Source of the DNA: Oscillospiraceae bacterium
GTDB taxonomy: Bacteria; Bacillota; Clostridia; Oscillospirales; Ruminococcaceae
Reading direction: 5' to 3'
Assembly (NCBI GenBank): GCA_003508605.1
Contig: DNUB01000035.1
Span: 1,004 to 6,343, forward strand
DNA length: 5,340 bases
Positions within the stretch are counted from its first letter, which is position 1; each line of letters starts with the position of its first letter. The notes under the pieces are model-generated. The model was not told where the DNA came from, made no database searches, and saw only the letters and a list, made by a program, of their open reading frames with translations. A program made the position numbers and the translations under genes. Positions 1-5,299 of this stretch are shown here, one piece after another.

Positions 1-930
1 CTCAAGATTTTTACACATTAAATCAATATATGTTATTCCGTTTTCAAAGTCATCTCTCGAAACGGTATGGCAGGAGTGAAAAAGCAGCGGTTCTGCGCCC
101 GTTTCAGAGGAAATTGTATCTGCAATTTTTCTTGCGCTGAACTCTATATAAAATACGGATGAAATTTCGTTTTCATTTATTTTGCGGATTAAAAACATCA
201 TGGTTTTTGCACTTACATCGGAATCGGTGCTGCAGCCGGGAAATGCTGCATAGTAATTTAATCCGTATTCGTCAAATAAATATCTGAAAGGGAATCTGTC
301 GCCGAAAACAACGGTTTTGTTTGCCGCCTTTGAAACGGCATTGCGGAAATCCTTATCCAATTTGTCTAATTTTTTTGAATAATCATCAAAATTCGACCGA
401 TAAAAGTCCTCGTTTTCTTTATCGGCCGAGATCATCGCTTTTGCAATCGCTTCCGATATTTTTTTGGCGTTTTTGGGCGAGGTCCAAACATGCTCGTCAT
501 ATTCCGTTTCATCTTCATTTGCTATAGGAAGCTTTTCCGTCATACCATTTGAAATTTCTTCCTCAACAATATCCACACACTCCATCATTTTTATTACTTT
601 TATATTTTCCGCTTCAATGGAATCAAGTATAACATTCGACCATATATCCGATTCACCGCCTGCGCATATGAAAATATCGCATTCCTTTACGGCAATAATA
701 TCCTGCGGGGAAGGCTCATAGGAATGACTTTCTCCTCCGGGCGTTACAAGCATTTTTAAAGAAATTTTTTCTTTTCCGATCTGTCTTGCAAAATCATACT
801 GCGGAAAAATCGTTGTAACGATTTTCAGCTTGTCTTCTTTAGTATCATCATTATAACGGGGAATTGAACAGGCTGAAAAAACAAAAGCAATATATAGGAT
901 TGCAGTTAAAAGCGAAATCCTTCTATTCAT
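1..930 (-). CDS. znuA: Zinc ABC transporter substrate-binding lipoprotein (ZnuA/AdcA family), C-terminus cut by window edge
   Basis: This is the extracellular metal-capturing component of a high-affinity zinc (possibly manganese) ABC importer, anchored to the outer face of the membrane. I translated it by hand: 310 codons run from the ATG at 930-928 to the window edge without a stop. It begins MNRRISLLTA and has a hydrophobic stretch ending FSAC, so Cys21 is the likely lipidated residue. The mature protein opens with KLKIVTTIFPQYDFARQ (about residues 34-50), typical of the cluster-9 binding-protein family (TroA/PsaA/ZnuA). Candidate metal ligands are His69 (GGESHSYEPSPQD), His147 (DEHVW) and the HSCH motif at 285-288. 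The usual third His is replaced by GDRFPFRY (210-217), so zinc specificity is inferred. The last residues (ITYIDLMCKNLE) match the family's final helix, so only a short tail is missing. The ATG overlaps the regulator stop by 8 bp and is preceded by GAGGAG inside that gene, indicating translational coupling. ATPase and permease genes probably follow to the left. Confidence 0.93.
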   Translation of the reverse strand, partial: MNRRISLLTAILYIAFVFSACSIPRYNDDTKEDKLKIVTTIFPQYDFARQIGKEKISLKMLVTPGGESHSYEPSPQDIIAVKECDIFICAGGESDIWSNVILDSIEAENIKVIKMMECVDIVEEEISNGMTEKLPIANEDETEYDEHVWTSPKNAKKISEAIAKAMISADKENEDFYRSNFDDYSKKLDKLDKDFRNAVSKAANKTVVFGDRFPFRYLFDEYGLNYYAAFPGCSTDSDVSAKTMMFLIRKINENEISSVFYIEFSARKIADTISSETGAEPLLFHSCHTVSRDDFENGITYIDLMCKNLE

Positions 931-1345
931 TTGAGCACTCCTCGCAGACTCCGTATAAAACGGTTTTAGTGTTATCTACAATAAATTTGTGATGCTCAAA
1001 AATGTGCTTTTCCAAGTCTGAAAGATAATCACATTCCAAATGCATCAGCTTTCCGCATTCAATACATTTTAAATGAAAATGCTGATGACAATTTTTATTG
1101 CCGTCCACATACTGAAAACAGGCACTTCTGCCTTCCTCGCAAATGTATTTTCTTACGCTGCCCTCCTTGATAAGCTTTTCCAGGGAGCGGTAAACAGTGG
1201 TTTTCCCCACCTCGCAGTTTTTCTCCTTTAAAATGACGGATATCTCGTCGGCAGTAAGATGCTTTGAACTGTTTTCAATAAGGCAGTTAAGAATTTGCGA
1301 ACGCTGGCGTGTTTTGTAAATCTTTTGTTCCTTCTTCTTTTCCAT
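923..1345 (-). CDS. zur: Fur-family metalloregulator, probable zinc uptake repressor Zur
   Basis: This 140-residue protein has the normal length of the Fur family, cytoplasmic dimeric repressors that bind DNA when metal-loaded. The N-terminal winged helix spans about residues 12-70, with the recognition-helix motif GKTTVYRSLEKL at 48-59. The dimerisation and metal domain follows: a His-rich CHQHFH at 86-91, then CIEC (94-97) and CEEC (134-137), the paired CxxC motifs that form the structural zinc site. Further candidate sensor ligands are Glu104, His114, His118 and His119. Members of this family sense iron, peroxide (PerR), zinc or other metals, and sequence alone does not decide between them. 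The call as Zur rests on the 8-bp overlap with the downstream zinc-binding lipoprotein gene and on the operator in its own promoter. The ATG at 1345 has an AGGAG ribosome binding site at 1352-1356, six bases away. Confidence 0.88.
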   Translation of the reverse strand: MEKKKEQKIYKTRQRSQILNCLIENSSKHLTADEISVILKEKNCEVGKTTVYRSLEKLIKEGSVRKYICEEGRSACFQYVDGNKNCHQHFHLKCIECGKLMHLECDYLSDLEKHIFEHHKFIVDNTKTVLYGVCEECSNE

Positions 1346-1360
1346 TATAAGCTCCTGATA

Positions 1361-1381
1361 TGAAATTGATTTTCATTTTCA
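1361..1381 (-). promoter_or_regulatory. Fur/Zur-type operator
   Basis: This is a 21-bp imperfect palindrome in which 8 of 10 base pairs are symmetric about position 1371. Read on the minus strand it is T-GAAAAT-GAAAAT-C-AATTTC-A, the two-direct-plus-one-inverted hexamer layout of a Fur box (GATAAT GATAAT C ATTATC), with A for T at the third base of each hexamer. It lies immediately downstream of the -10 hexamer and covers the expected transcription start, so a bound repressor would block transcription of the regulator and znuA. Which metal controls it is inferred from the neighbouring genes. Confidence 0.72.
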
Positions 1382-1382
1382 T

Positions 1383-1411
1383 ATTATATATTTTTTCCTT
1401 CCCTTTGTCAA
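1383..1411 (-). promoter_or_regulatory. Sigma-A (vegetative) promoter for zur-znuA
   Basis: On the minus strand a perfect TTGACA (-35, at 1411-1406) and a perfect TATAAT (-10, at 1388-1383) are separated by exactly 17 bp. The predicted start, near 1376, lies inside the Fur/Zur-type operator. A full-consensus promoter under a tight repressor fits a gene pair that is silent with metal and strongly induced without it. Confidence 0.85.
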
Positions 1412-1416
1412 GTCAG

Positions 1417-1445
1417 TAATATATTTAAAAGGTCGGTCATAAATA
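1417..1445 (+). promoter_or_regulatory. Candidate sigma-E promoter for the spoIIIA operon
   Basis: TAATATA at 1417-1423 matches the sigma-E -35 consensus KMATATT at 6 of 7 positions. After 14 bp comes CATAAATA at 1438-1445, a partial match to the -10 consensus CATACAMT. The predicted start near 1452 leaves a leader of about 26 nt before spoIIIAA. The operon is known to be transcribed by mother-cell sigma-E in Bacillus subtilis. The AT-rich background makes chance similarity possible. Confidence 0.55.
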
Positions 1446-1477
1446 TAAACAAGCTCTAAAAGAAAGGAAGTTATAAA

Positions 1478-2332
1478 ATGGTAAGTGCTAAAGTTGCCTG
1501 CAATGACGTTTTATCATATTTAGGCTCGTTAGGTACGGTAATAGCAAGGTCAAAGTATAGAGCAGCCGATATATGTGAGGTACGGTTAAGAGCGGGCAGA
1601 CCCATAGCTTTGGAAACTTTCAGGGAGAGATTTGTGCTTGATAAAACCGTTTCACAGCAGGAGATAAACGAATGCTTCAAAAGCTTTTGCAATTACTCAA
1701 TCCATAGCTACGAGAAAGAGATAAAAAGCGGATATATTACTCTTAGAGGGGGACACAGAGCGGGTTTTTGCGGAACGGCCGTAATAAAGGACGGAAAATT
1801 AGAGGGAATCAAGGATATAAGCGGCATCAATTTAAGAATAGCGAGAGAAATAACGGGCTGTGGGGAAAAGCTTTCCGAAATGGTATTCTCCGAGGACTTC
1901 AAAGGTCTTATAATAGCGGGGAAGCCTTTCAGCGGAAAAACAACCGTACTACGTGATTTATGCAGAATTATAGGTAACCGCAGCAAGCTGTCGGTTATTG
2001 ACAGCAGAGGTGAAATAGGCGCAGTACATTGCGGCGTTCCTCAAAATGATGTGGGCATATTTACAGATATATTAAACGGTTACGGAAAGTCTGAGGGCAT
2101 GGAGATAGCCACACGGACGCTGTCACCCGAGTATATAGCCTGCGACGAGATAACGGGAGAGGCGGACAGTGTAAAAAAATGTCTTAACTGCGGCGTTAAG
2201 ATGATTTTCACACTGCATTGCGGAACCCTCGAACAGGCAGAGCAAAACGAAATAGTCAAAACAGGTGCAATAAACCGGATTGTTTTTTTGGGCGGAAGGT
2301 TAGGACAGGTTACAGAAACAAAGGAATTGTGA
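1478..2332 (+). CDS. spoIIIAA: Stage III sporulation protein AA, secretion-type ATPase
   Basis: This is the cytoplasmic ATPase of the SpoIIIA-SpoIIQ channel, made in the mother cell during engulfment and resembling type II/IV secretion ATPases. The 284 residues are close to the roughly 307 of the B. subtilis protein. The N-terminal domain carries the family motif EVRLRAGRP (34-42) and a Gly/Arg-rich segment, YITLRGGHRAGFCG (86-99). The P-loop is GKPFSGKTT (148-156, Lys154), where many relatives read GPPxxGKTT. VIDSRGEIG (173-181) and YIACDEITG (219-227, Asp223 and Glu224) supply the acidic Walker B-type residues, and FTLHCGT (244-250) holds a conserved sensor-like His247. The ATG at 1478 has AAGGAAG at 1464-1470, seven bases upstream. 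It is the first gene of the operon, and spoIIIAB follows after 17 bp. Confidence 0.96.
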   Translation: MVSAKVACNDVLSYLGSLGTVIARSKYRAADICEVRLRAGRPIALETFRERFVLDKTVSQQEINECFKSFCNYSIHSYEKEIKSGYITLRGGHRAGFCGTAVIKDGKLEGIKDISGINLRIAREITGCGEKLSEMVFSEDFKGLIIAGKPFSGKTTVLRDLCRIIGNRSKLSVIDSRGEIGAVHCGVPQNDVGIFTDILNGYGKSEGMEIATRTLSPEYIACDEITGEADSVKKCLNCGVKMIFTLHCGTLEQAEQNEIVKTGAINRIVFLGGRLGQVTETKEL

Positions 2333-2349
2333 TAAGAAAGGAAATTATT

Positions 2350-2847
2350 ATGAATATCCTTCTTGCAATAATTATAGCGGCATTCGGCGGCAGTATAGGA
2401 ATGTTTTTTTCCTTTAAGCTTAAGGAAAGGGAAAAAACAATGTCTTTAGCTTTATTATTGATCAAGGAATTAGCCGTTCAAATTAGGTATACTAATGCGG
2501 AAATCGGTGAAATATTACTTTCAGCCACTCAAAAAGATGAATATAACGCCCTGCTGTTTATAAAAGAATGTGTTAAAACGAATAAAAATGGCGATTATCA
2601 CTTACTTTGGCGTGAGGGGGTTAAAAAGCAGCCTTTTCTTACCGTTAAAGACCGTGATTTGTTAAATTCCTTAGGCGACAGTTTAGGTCAAACGGATACG
2701 GAGGGTCAACTGTCATTTTTGGAAATGTATGAGGAGCTTGTAAAGAGAAGAATTGAAGAGGCATCAACGGAATATGCGGATAGAGGCAGAGTATACCGCT
2801 CGGTAGGCTTGCTTTGCGGTTTGGCGGCAGGCATTATGGTTTTGTGA
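2350..2847 (+). CDS. spoIIIAB: Stage III sporulation protein AB
   Basis: This membrane component of the SpoIIIA channel is 165 residues long, against about 171 in B. subtilis. A hydrophobic N-terminal segment (residues 2-22) and a C-terminal one (about 151-165) flank a mostly helical soluble domain. That domain includes the family motif LGDSLGQTDTEGQ (108-120) and a charged helix (127-150). SpoIIIAB resembles the type II secretion membrane protein GspF and is thought to recruit the ATPase SpoIIIAA; that role comes from the family, not from this sequence. I chose the ATG at 2350 because it starts exactly at the N-terminal membrane helix and has AAAGGAA at 2337-2343. The same frame is open upstream to an ATG at 2218, but that extension lies inside spoIIIAA and is not hydrophobic. 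Confidence 0.95.
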   Translation: MNILLAIIIAAFGGSIGMFFSFKLKEREKTMSLALLLIKELAVQIRYTNAEIGEILLSATQKDEYNALLFIKECVKTNKNGDYHLLWREGVKKQPFLTVKDRDLLNSLGDSLGQTDTEGQLSFLEMYEELVKRRIEEASTEYADRGRVYRSVGLLCGLAAGIMVL

Positions 2848-2861
2848 CGGGAGGCGGAAAT

Positions 2862-3059
2862 ATGGATGTGGATCTGATCTTTCAGATAGCTGCGATAGGT
2901 ATTGTTGTAGCGGTTCTTAATATGCTGCTTCAGCGTTCGGGCAGGGAAGAACAGGCAATGATGACGACCATTGCAGGACTTATTGTGGTTTTGATGATGA
3001 TAATAACACAGATAAGCATTTTATTTGAAACAATAAAGCAGGTGTTTAACCTTTATTAG
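2862..3059 (+). CDS. spoIIIAC: Stage III sporulation protein AC
   Basis: This very small membrane protein has 65 residues, the usual family length (about 68). Two transmembrane helices (about 4-23 and 35-55) are joined by the strongly conserved loop LLQRSGREEQAMMTT (22-36), and the protein ends in VFNLY. It is related to SpoIIIAD and both are compared with type III secretion export-apparatus components. The start at 2862 was chosen over an in-frame ATG at 2814 because MDVDLIFQIAAIGI is the normal family N-terminus, GGGAGG lies at 2849-2854, and the upstream start would sit inside spoIIIAB. The next gene lies 193 bp away, unusually far for this operon, because of the palindromic element at 3071-3235. 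Confidence 0.95.
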   Translation: MDVDLIFQIAAIGIVVAVLNMLLQRSGREEQAMMTTIAGLIVVLMMIITQISILFETIKQVFNLY

Positions 3060-3070
3060 AGAAAAATAAC

Positions 3071-3235
3071 TAGGGCGTATCTGAAAACCAAGCTATTTTG
3101 TATAATTTCGCTAAATGCGTGGCGATCTCAAGGAAAAAAGCGGAGAAATACGAGGGTATTTCGAGCATTTTTGACGCAGAAAGCGTCCGCAGTTAGTAGA
3201 AATTGTGCAAATTGCGACTTTTCAGATAGCCCCTA
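3071..3235. mobile_element. MITE-like palindromic insertion between spoIIIAC and spoIIIAD
   Basis: The body, 3073-3233 (161 bp), is flanked on each side by TA (3071-3072 and 3234-3235). Its outer 17 bases read TAGGGCGTATCTGAAAA on the left and, as the reverse complement, TAGGGGCTATCTGAAAA on the right, 15 of 17 identical. Similarity between the arms continues inward, through AATTTC (left 3103-3108) and CTAAATGCG/CTAACTGCG. It reaches a perfect central hairpin: GAAATAC (3145-3151), loop GAGG (3152-3155), GTATTTC (3156-3162). The element is therefore one long imperfect palindrome with arms of 79 and 78 bases. A second small hairpin, GACGC-AGAAA-GCGTC, sits at 3173-3187. There is no coding sequence. 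Terminal repeats bounded by TA suggest mobilisation by an IS630/Tc1-mariner-type transposase elsewhere. Removing the body and one TA leaves a 30-bp spacer, normal for this operon. I do not recognise a named family. Confidence 0.75.
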
Positions 3236-3252
3236 ATAAAAAGGACTTATAA

Positions 3253-3642
3253 ATGAACATTTTTATAACAGTTTCCTTTGGTATAATATCCGTTGTTCTA
3301 TCCATTGTACTAAAGCAGTACAAGCCCGAATACTCGATGTTTATATCTCTTGCGGCAGGAATAATTATTTTTATTACACTTATTGCTGCTTTAAACCCCA
3401 TAATAGGATATATAACGGAGCTTACGGCAAATGCAGGACTTAGCGGAGTATATGCAGAGGTGCTTTTAAAATCCTTGGCGGTATGTTATCTTACTCAGCT
3501 TGCAAGCGACTGCTGCAAGGATGCAGGCGAGACCGCAATAGCGGGAAAATTGCAGCTTGCGGGAAAAACAGCGGTACTTATAATGGCACTGCCGATATTC
3601 AAAAGAATTACGGAAGTTGTAACAGGACTTATAGATACATAA
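3253..3642 (+). CDS. spoIIIAD: Stage III sporulation protein AD
   Basis: This integral membrane protein of the SpoIIIA channel has 129 residues (B. subtilis about 133). It has roughly four hydrophobic segments, at about 2-20, 28-52, 68-86 and 103-125. The second half carries the family signature: KSLAVCYLTQLASDCCKDAG (73-92), then AIAGKLQLAGKTAVLIMALP (95-114). It is a longer relative of SpoIIIAC. The ATG at 3253 is preceded by AAAGGA at 3239-3244, which lies outside the palindromic element, so the insertion leaves this gene's ribosome binding site intact. Its transcription still has to pass through the element. spoIIIAE follows 12 bp after the stop. Confidence 0.95.
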   Translation: MNIFITVSFGIISVVLSIVLKQYKPEYSMFISLAAGIIIFITLIAALNPIIGYITELTANAGLSGVYAEVLLKSLAVCYLTQLASDCCKDAGETAIAGKLQLAGKTAVLIMALPIFKRITEVVTGLIDT

Positions 3643-3654
3643 TAATGAGGATAT

Positions 3655-4767
3655 ATGAATATAAAAGGAATTGTAAAAACAGTCCTATGTATATTTATAG
3701 GAATTTATTTTTTATCGGCAAAAACATATGCGGAAGAAGCTTATAATTTCGGACAGTCCGAGATGGAAAGCGCATTGCCCGATAGCGCAAGAGCAGAGCT
3801 GGAGGACATCGGAATAAATGCCGAAAGCGGAGCGGAGGGCTTAAGTGCGGAAAATGTTTTTAAAAAAATATGGGATTTGGTATGTGACGAAGCAGCAAAG
3901 CCCATAAGCATATTTATATCGGTAACAGGCGTAATAATACTCTCCGCACTTATTCAATCCATGCAGGGAGATGAAAACGATGTTACCTCCGCCTTTGCTT
4001 CGGTGGGCGTAGTAGCCTGTGCGGGAATTATTTGTACAAGCTTCGGTTACGTGATGTCGGCCGCAAAAATAGCTGTGGAGGGCTTGTCTTCCTTTCTTTC
4101 GGTATATGTGCCTGTTTTTGCGGGAATTATGGCGGCAAATGGTCAAACTGCGGCTGCGGCGGCTTATAACGGAATTATTACTGTTTCAACGGAGCTTTTT
4201 TGTCAGCTGTTTTCCTTGTTTATTTTCCCGCTTGCAAGCTGTATTATGGGGATTTCTGTTGCAGGGGCGTTTAATCCCGATCTAAGGATAAACAGTATGG
4301 CGGAGGGGGTAAAAAAGCTGTTAAATTGGTGTCTGACATTTGTAATGACGGTATTTGTGGGGATTTTATCGGTTCAAAGCTTTGTTGGAGCGGCAGCAGA
4401 CAGTGTGGCTATACGTGCGGCAAAATTTACTGTATCGGGAGCAGTGCCTATTGTGGGAGGGGCGGTTTCGGAAGCCTTGATGACAGTTAAAGGCAGTATC
4501 GGAGTGATTAAGGCTTCAACCGGAAGCTACGGAATAATCGCCTCCGCCGCAGTTATGCTGCCATCTGTTATTTCACTTTTTTTATTTAGGCTGGTGCTTG
4601 TCATATCCTCGGCATTAAGCGACACCTTCGGCACTTCAAGAATTACCGTGCTTTTAAAATGCGGTGAAAGTATAATTTCGATCATTATTGCGGTGATGAT
4701 CTCATTCTGGACTTTGGGAGTTGTTTCCACGGCTTTAATGTTAGTGATAGGCGGAGGCGGAGTATGA
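3655..4767 (+). CDS. spoIIIAE: Stage III sporulation protein AE, polytopic membrane protein
   Basis: This is the largest membrane subunit of the mother-cell half of the channel, with 370 residues (B. subtilis about 399). A cleavable signal peptide is likely: a basic start, a hydrophobic core at 9-21, and TYA before Glu27. An acidic exported segment follows (27-80). About seven or eight hydrophobic segments come next, near 84-102, 115-134, 148-168, 175-205, 222-245, 259-280, 290-320 and 338-367. The block KFTVSGAVPIVGGAVSEALM (257-276) is the best family marker. The protein ends in a Gly-rich tail (GGGGV). The start has GAGG at 3647-3650, only four bases from the ATG, so initiation may depend partly on coupling to spoIIIAD. 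The stop overlaps the spoIIIAF start as ATGA. Confidence 0.95.
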   Translation: MNIKGIVKTVLCIFIGIYFLSAKTYAEEAYNFGQSEMESALPDSARAELEDIGINAESGAEGLSAENVFKKIWDLVCDEAAKPISIFISVTGVIILSALIQSMQGDENDVTSAFASVGVVACAGIICTSFGYVMSAAKIAVEGLSSFLSVYVPVFAGIMAANGQTAAAAAYNGIITVSTELFCQLFSLFIFPLASCIMGISVAGAFNPDLRINSMAEGVKKLLNWCLTFVMTVFVGILSVQSFVGAAADSVAIRAAKFTVSGAVPIVGGAVSEALMTVKGSIGVIKASTGSYGIIASAAVMLPSVISLFLFRLVLVISSALSDTFGTSRITVLLKCGESIISIIIAVMISFWTLGVVSTALMLVIGGGGV

Positions 4768-5237
4768 GGGAAATAATTTTGGGTATAGCCTTAATCGCCA
4801 TAGCTACGGGAATATTTAAGCTTCTTTGTCCCCACAGCAGCTTTAAAAAGCAAATCGGGTTTTTAATAGCATCTTTCTTTTTATTAAGCATATTGTCCTT
4901 AATAAACAGTGAAGCACCCGATTTTTCAGCGGTAACCGAAAGCCTGAAAAAAGAAGGCGCATATATAGATTTTACGGAAGAAGCCTATAAAATGACTCAA
5001 CAAGAAATAGCGAATAAGTTGGCTGAGGACCTGGAGGAAAAGCTAAGGGAAAATAACATTTTTTGCAAAGAAATACGTGTTATTATTGATATTTCGTCCG
5101 CATACAGCATATCTATTAAGCAGGTACGGCTTGCCTTTACCGCTGACAGAGCAGATACAGCAGAAGCTGCTGAAGCAATAGTAAAAAAGGAGGTAGGGAA
5201 TGAAATTCAAGTTGTAGCGGAAATTCACGGAAGGTAA
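4764..5237 (+). CDS. spoIIIAF: Stage III sporulation protein AF
   Basis: This membrane-anchored protein carries a ring-building-type domain. Two N-terminal transmembrane helices (about 3-20 and 31-48) are separated by the family's short loop LLCPHSSFKKQIG (20-32). A charged helical linker (56-96) follows. The C-terminal domain, IRVIIDISSAYSISIKQVRLAF (104-125) then EAAEAIVKKEVGNEIQVV (135-151), shows the beta-alpha-beta pattern expected of ring-building motifs like those in SpoIIIAG and type III secretion rings. At 157 residues it is noticeably shorter than the B. subtilis protein (about 206), and the C-terminus stops soon after the motif, with no sign of a frameshift. The ATG overlaps the spoIIIAE stop and has GGAGG at 4753-4757, so the two are translationally coupled. 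Confidence 0.92.
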   Translation: MREIILGIALIAIATGIFKLLCPHSSFKKQIGFLIASFFLLSILSLINSEAPDFSAVTESLKKEGAYIDFTEEAYKMTQQEIANKLAEDLEEKLRENNIFCKEIRVIIDISSAYSISIKQVRLAFTADRADTAEAAEAIVKKEVGNEIQVVAEIHGR

Positions 5238-5281
5238 AGACAATATTGTATAAAATTTTAAATTCCTTTACATTATTGTCT
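5238..5281. repeat. 8-bp inverted repeat in the spoIIIAF-spoIIIAG spacer
   Basis: AGACAATA (5238-5245) directly follows the spoIIIAF stop and is perfectly complementary to TATTGTCT (5274-5281), with 28 AT-rich bases between them. Inside lie two small self-complementary words, CAATATTG (5241-5248) and TAAAATTTTA (5251-5260). There is no GC-rich stem or U-tract, so it does not resemble an intrinsic terminator. It could be a weak RNA stem or a protein site. Chance is possible in such AT-rich DNA. Confidence 0.4.
5247..5277 (+). promoter_or_regulatory. Weak candidate sporulation promoter (sigma-G/F-like) before spoIIIAG
   Basis: TGTATA at 5247-5252 matches the sigma-G -35 form TGNATA. After 18 bp, CATTATT at 5271-5277 matches the -10 form CATNNTA at 6 of 7 positions. 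The predicted start would fall around 5284, just before the spoIIIAG ribosome binding site. From memory, an internal promoter needed for expression of the last genes has been described in the B. subtilis spoIIIA locus, which makes a promoter here plausible. A forespore sigma factor would be unexpected for a mother-cell gene. Confidence 0.25.
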
Positions 5282-5299
5282 GAAAAGAAAGGAAATTTT

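Noticed and set aside
321..721. Two plus-strand open frames (321-527 and 464-721)
   Set aside because: They lie antisense to the zinc-binding lipoprotein gene, which gives a continuous, family-like translation on the minus strand. Their own translations are low-complexity and resemble no family.
2218..2349. Upstream in-frame extension of spoIIIAB from the ATG at 2218
   Set aside because: It overlaps the end of spoIIIAA, encodes a polar, Arg/Lys-rich stretch, and would bury the N-terminal membrane helix. The ATG at 2350 has its own ribosome binding site.
2814..2861. Upstream in-frame start of spoIIIAC at 2814
   Set aside because: It overlaps spoIIIAB, and the family N-terminus begins at 2862 behind a GGGAGG site.
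3101..3106. TATAAT inside the palindromic element as a promoter for spoIIIAD
   Set aside because: No -35-like hexamer sits 16-18 bp upstream (TATCTG there), and such words are common in AT-rich DNA.
3060..3252. A hidden small gene or structural RNA gene in the spoIIIAC-AD gap
   Set aside because: There is no open frame with a ribosome binding site and no tRNA-like fold. The palindromic ends flanked by TA explain the segment better as an insertion.
3841..4146. Minus-strand open frame antisense to spoIIIAE (and similar frames at 4527-4730, 4685-4891 and 5043-5243)
   Set aside because: They are shadows of well-supported plus-strand sporulation genes, without ribosome binding sites or recognisable protein features.
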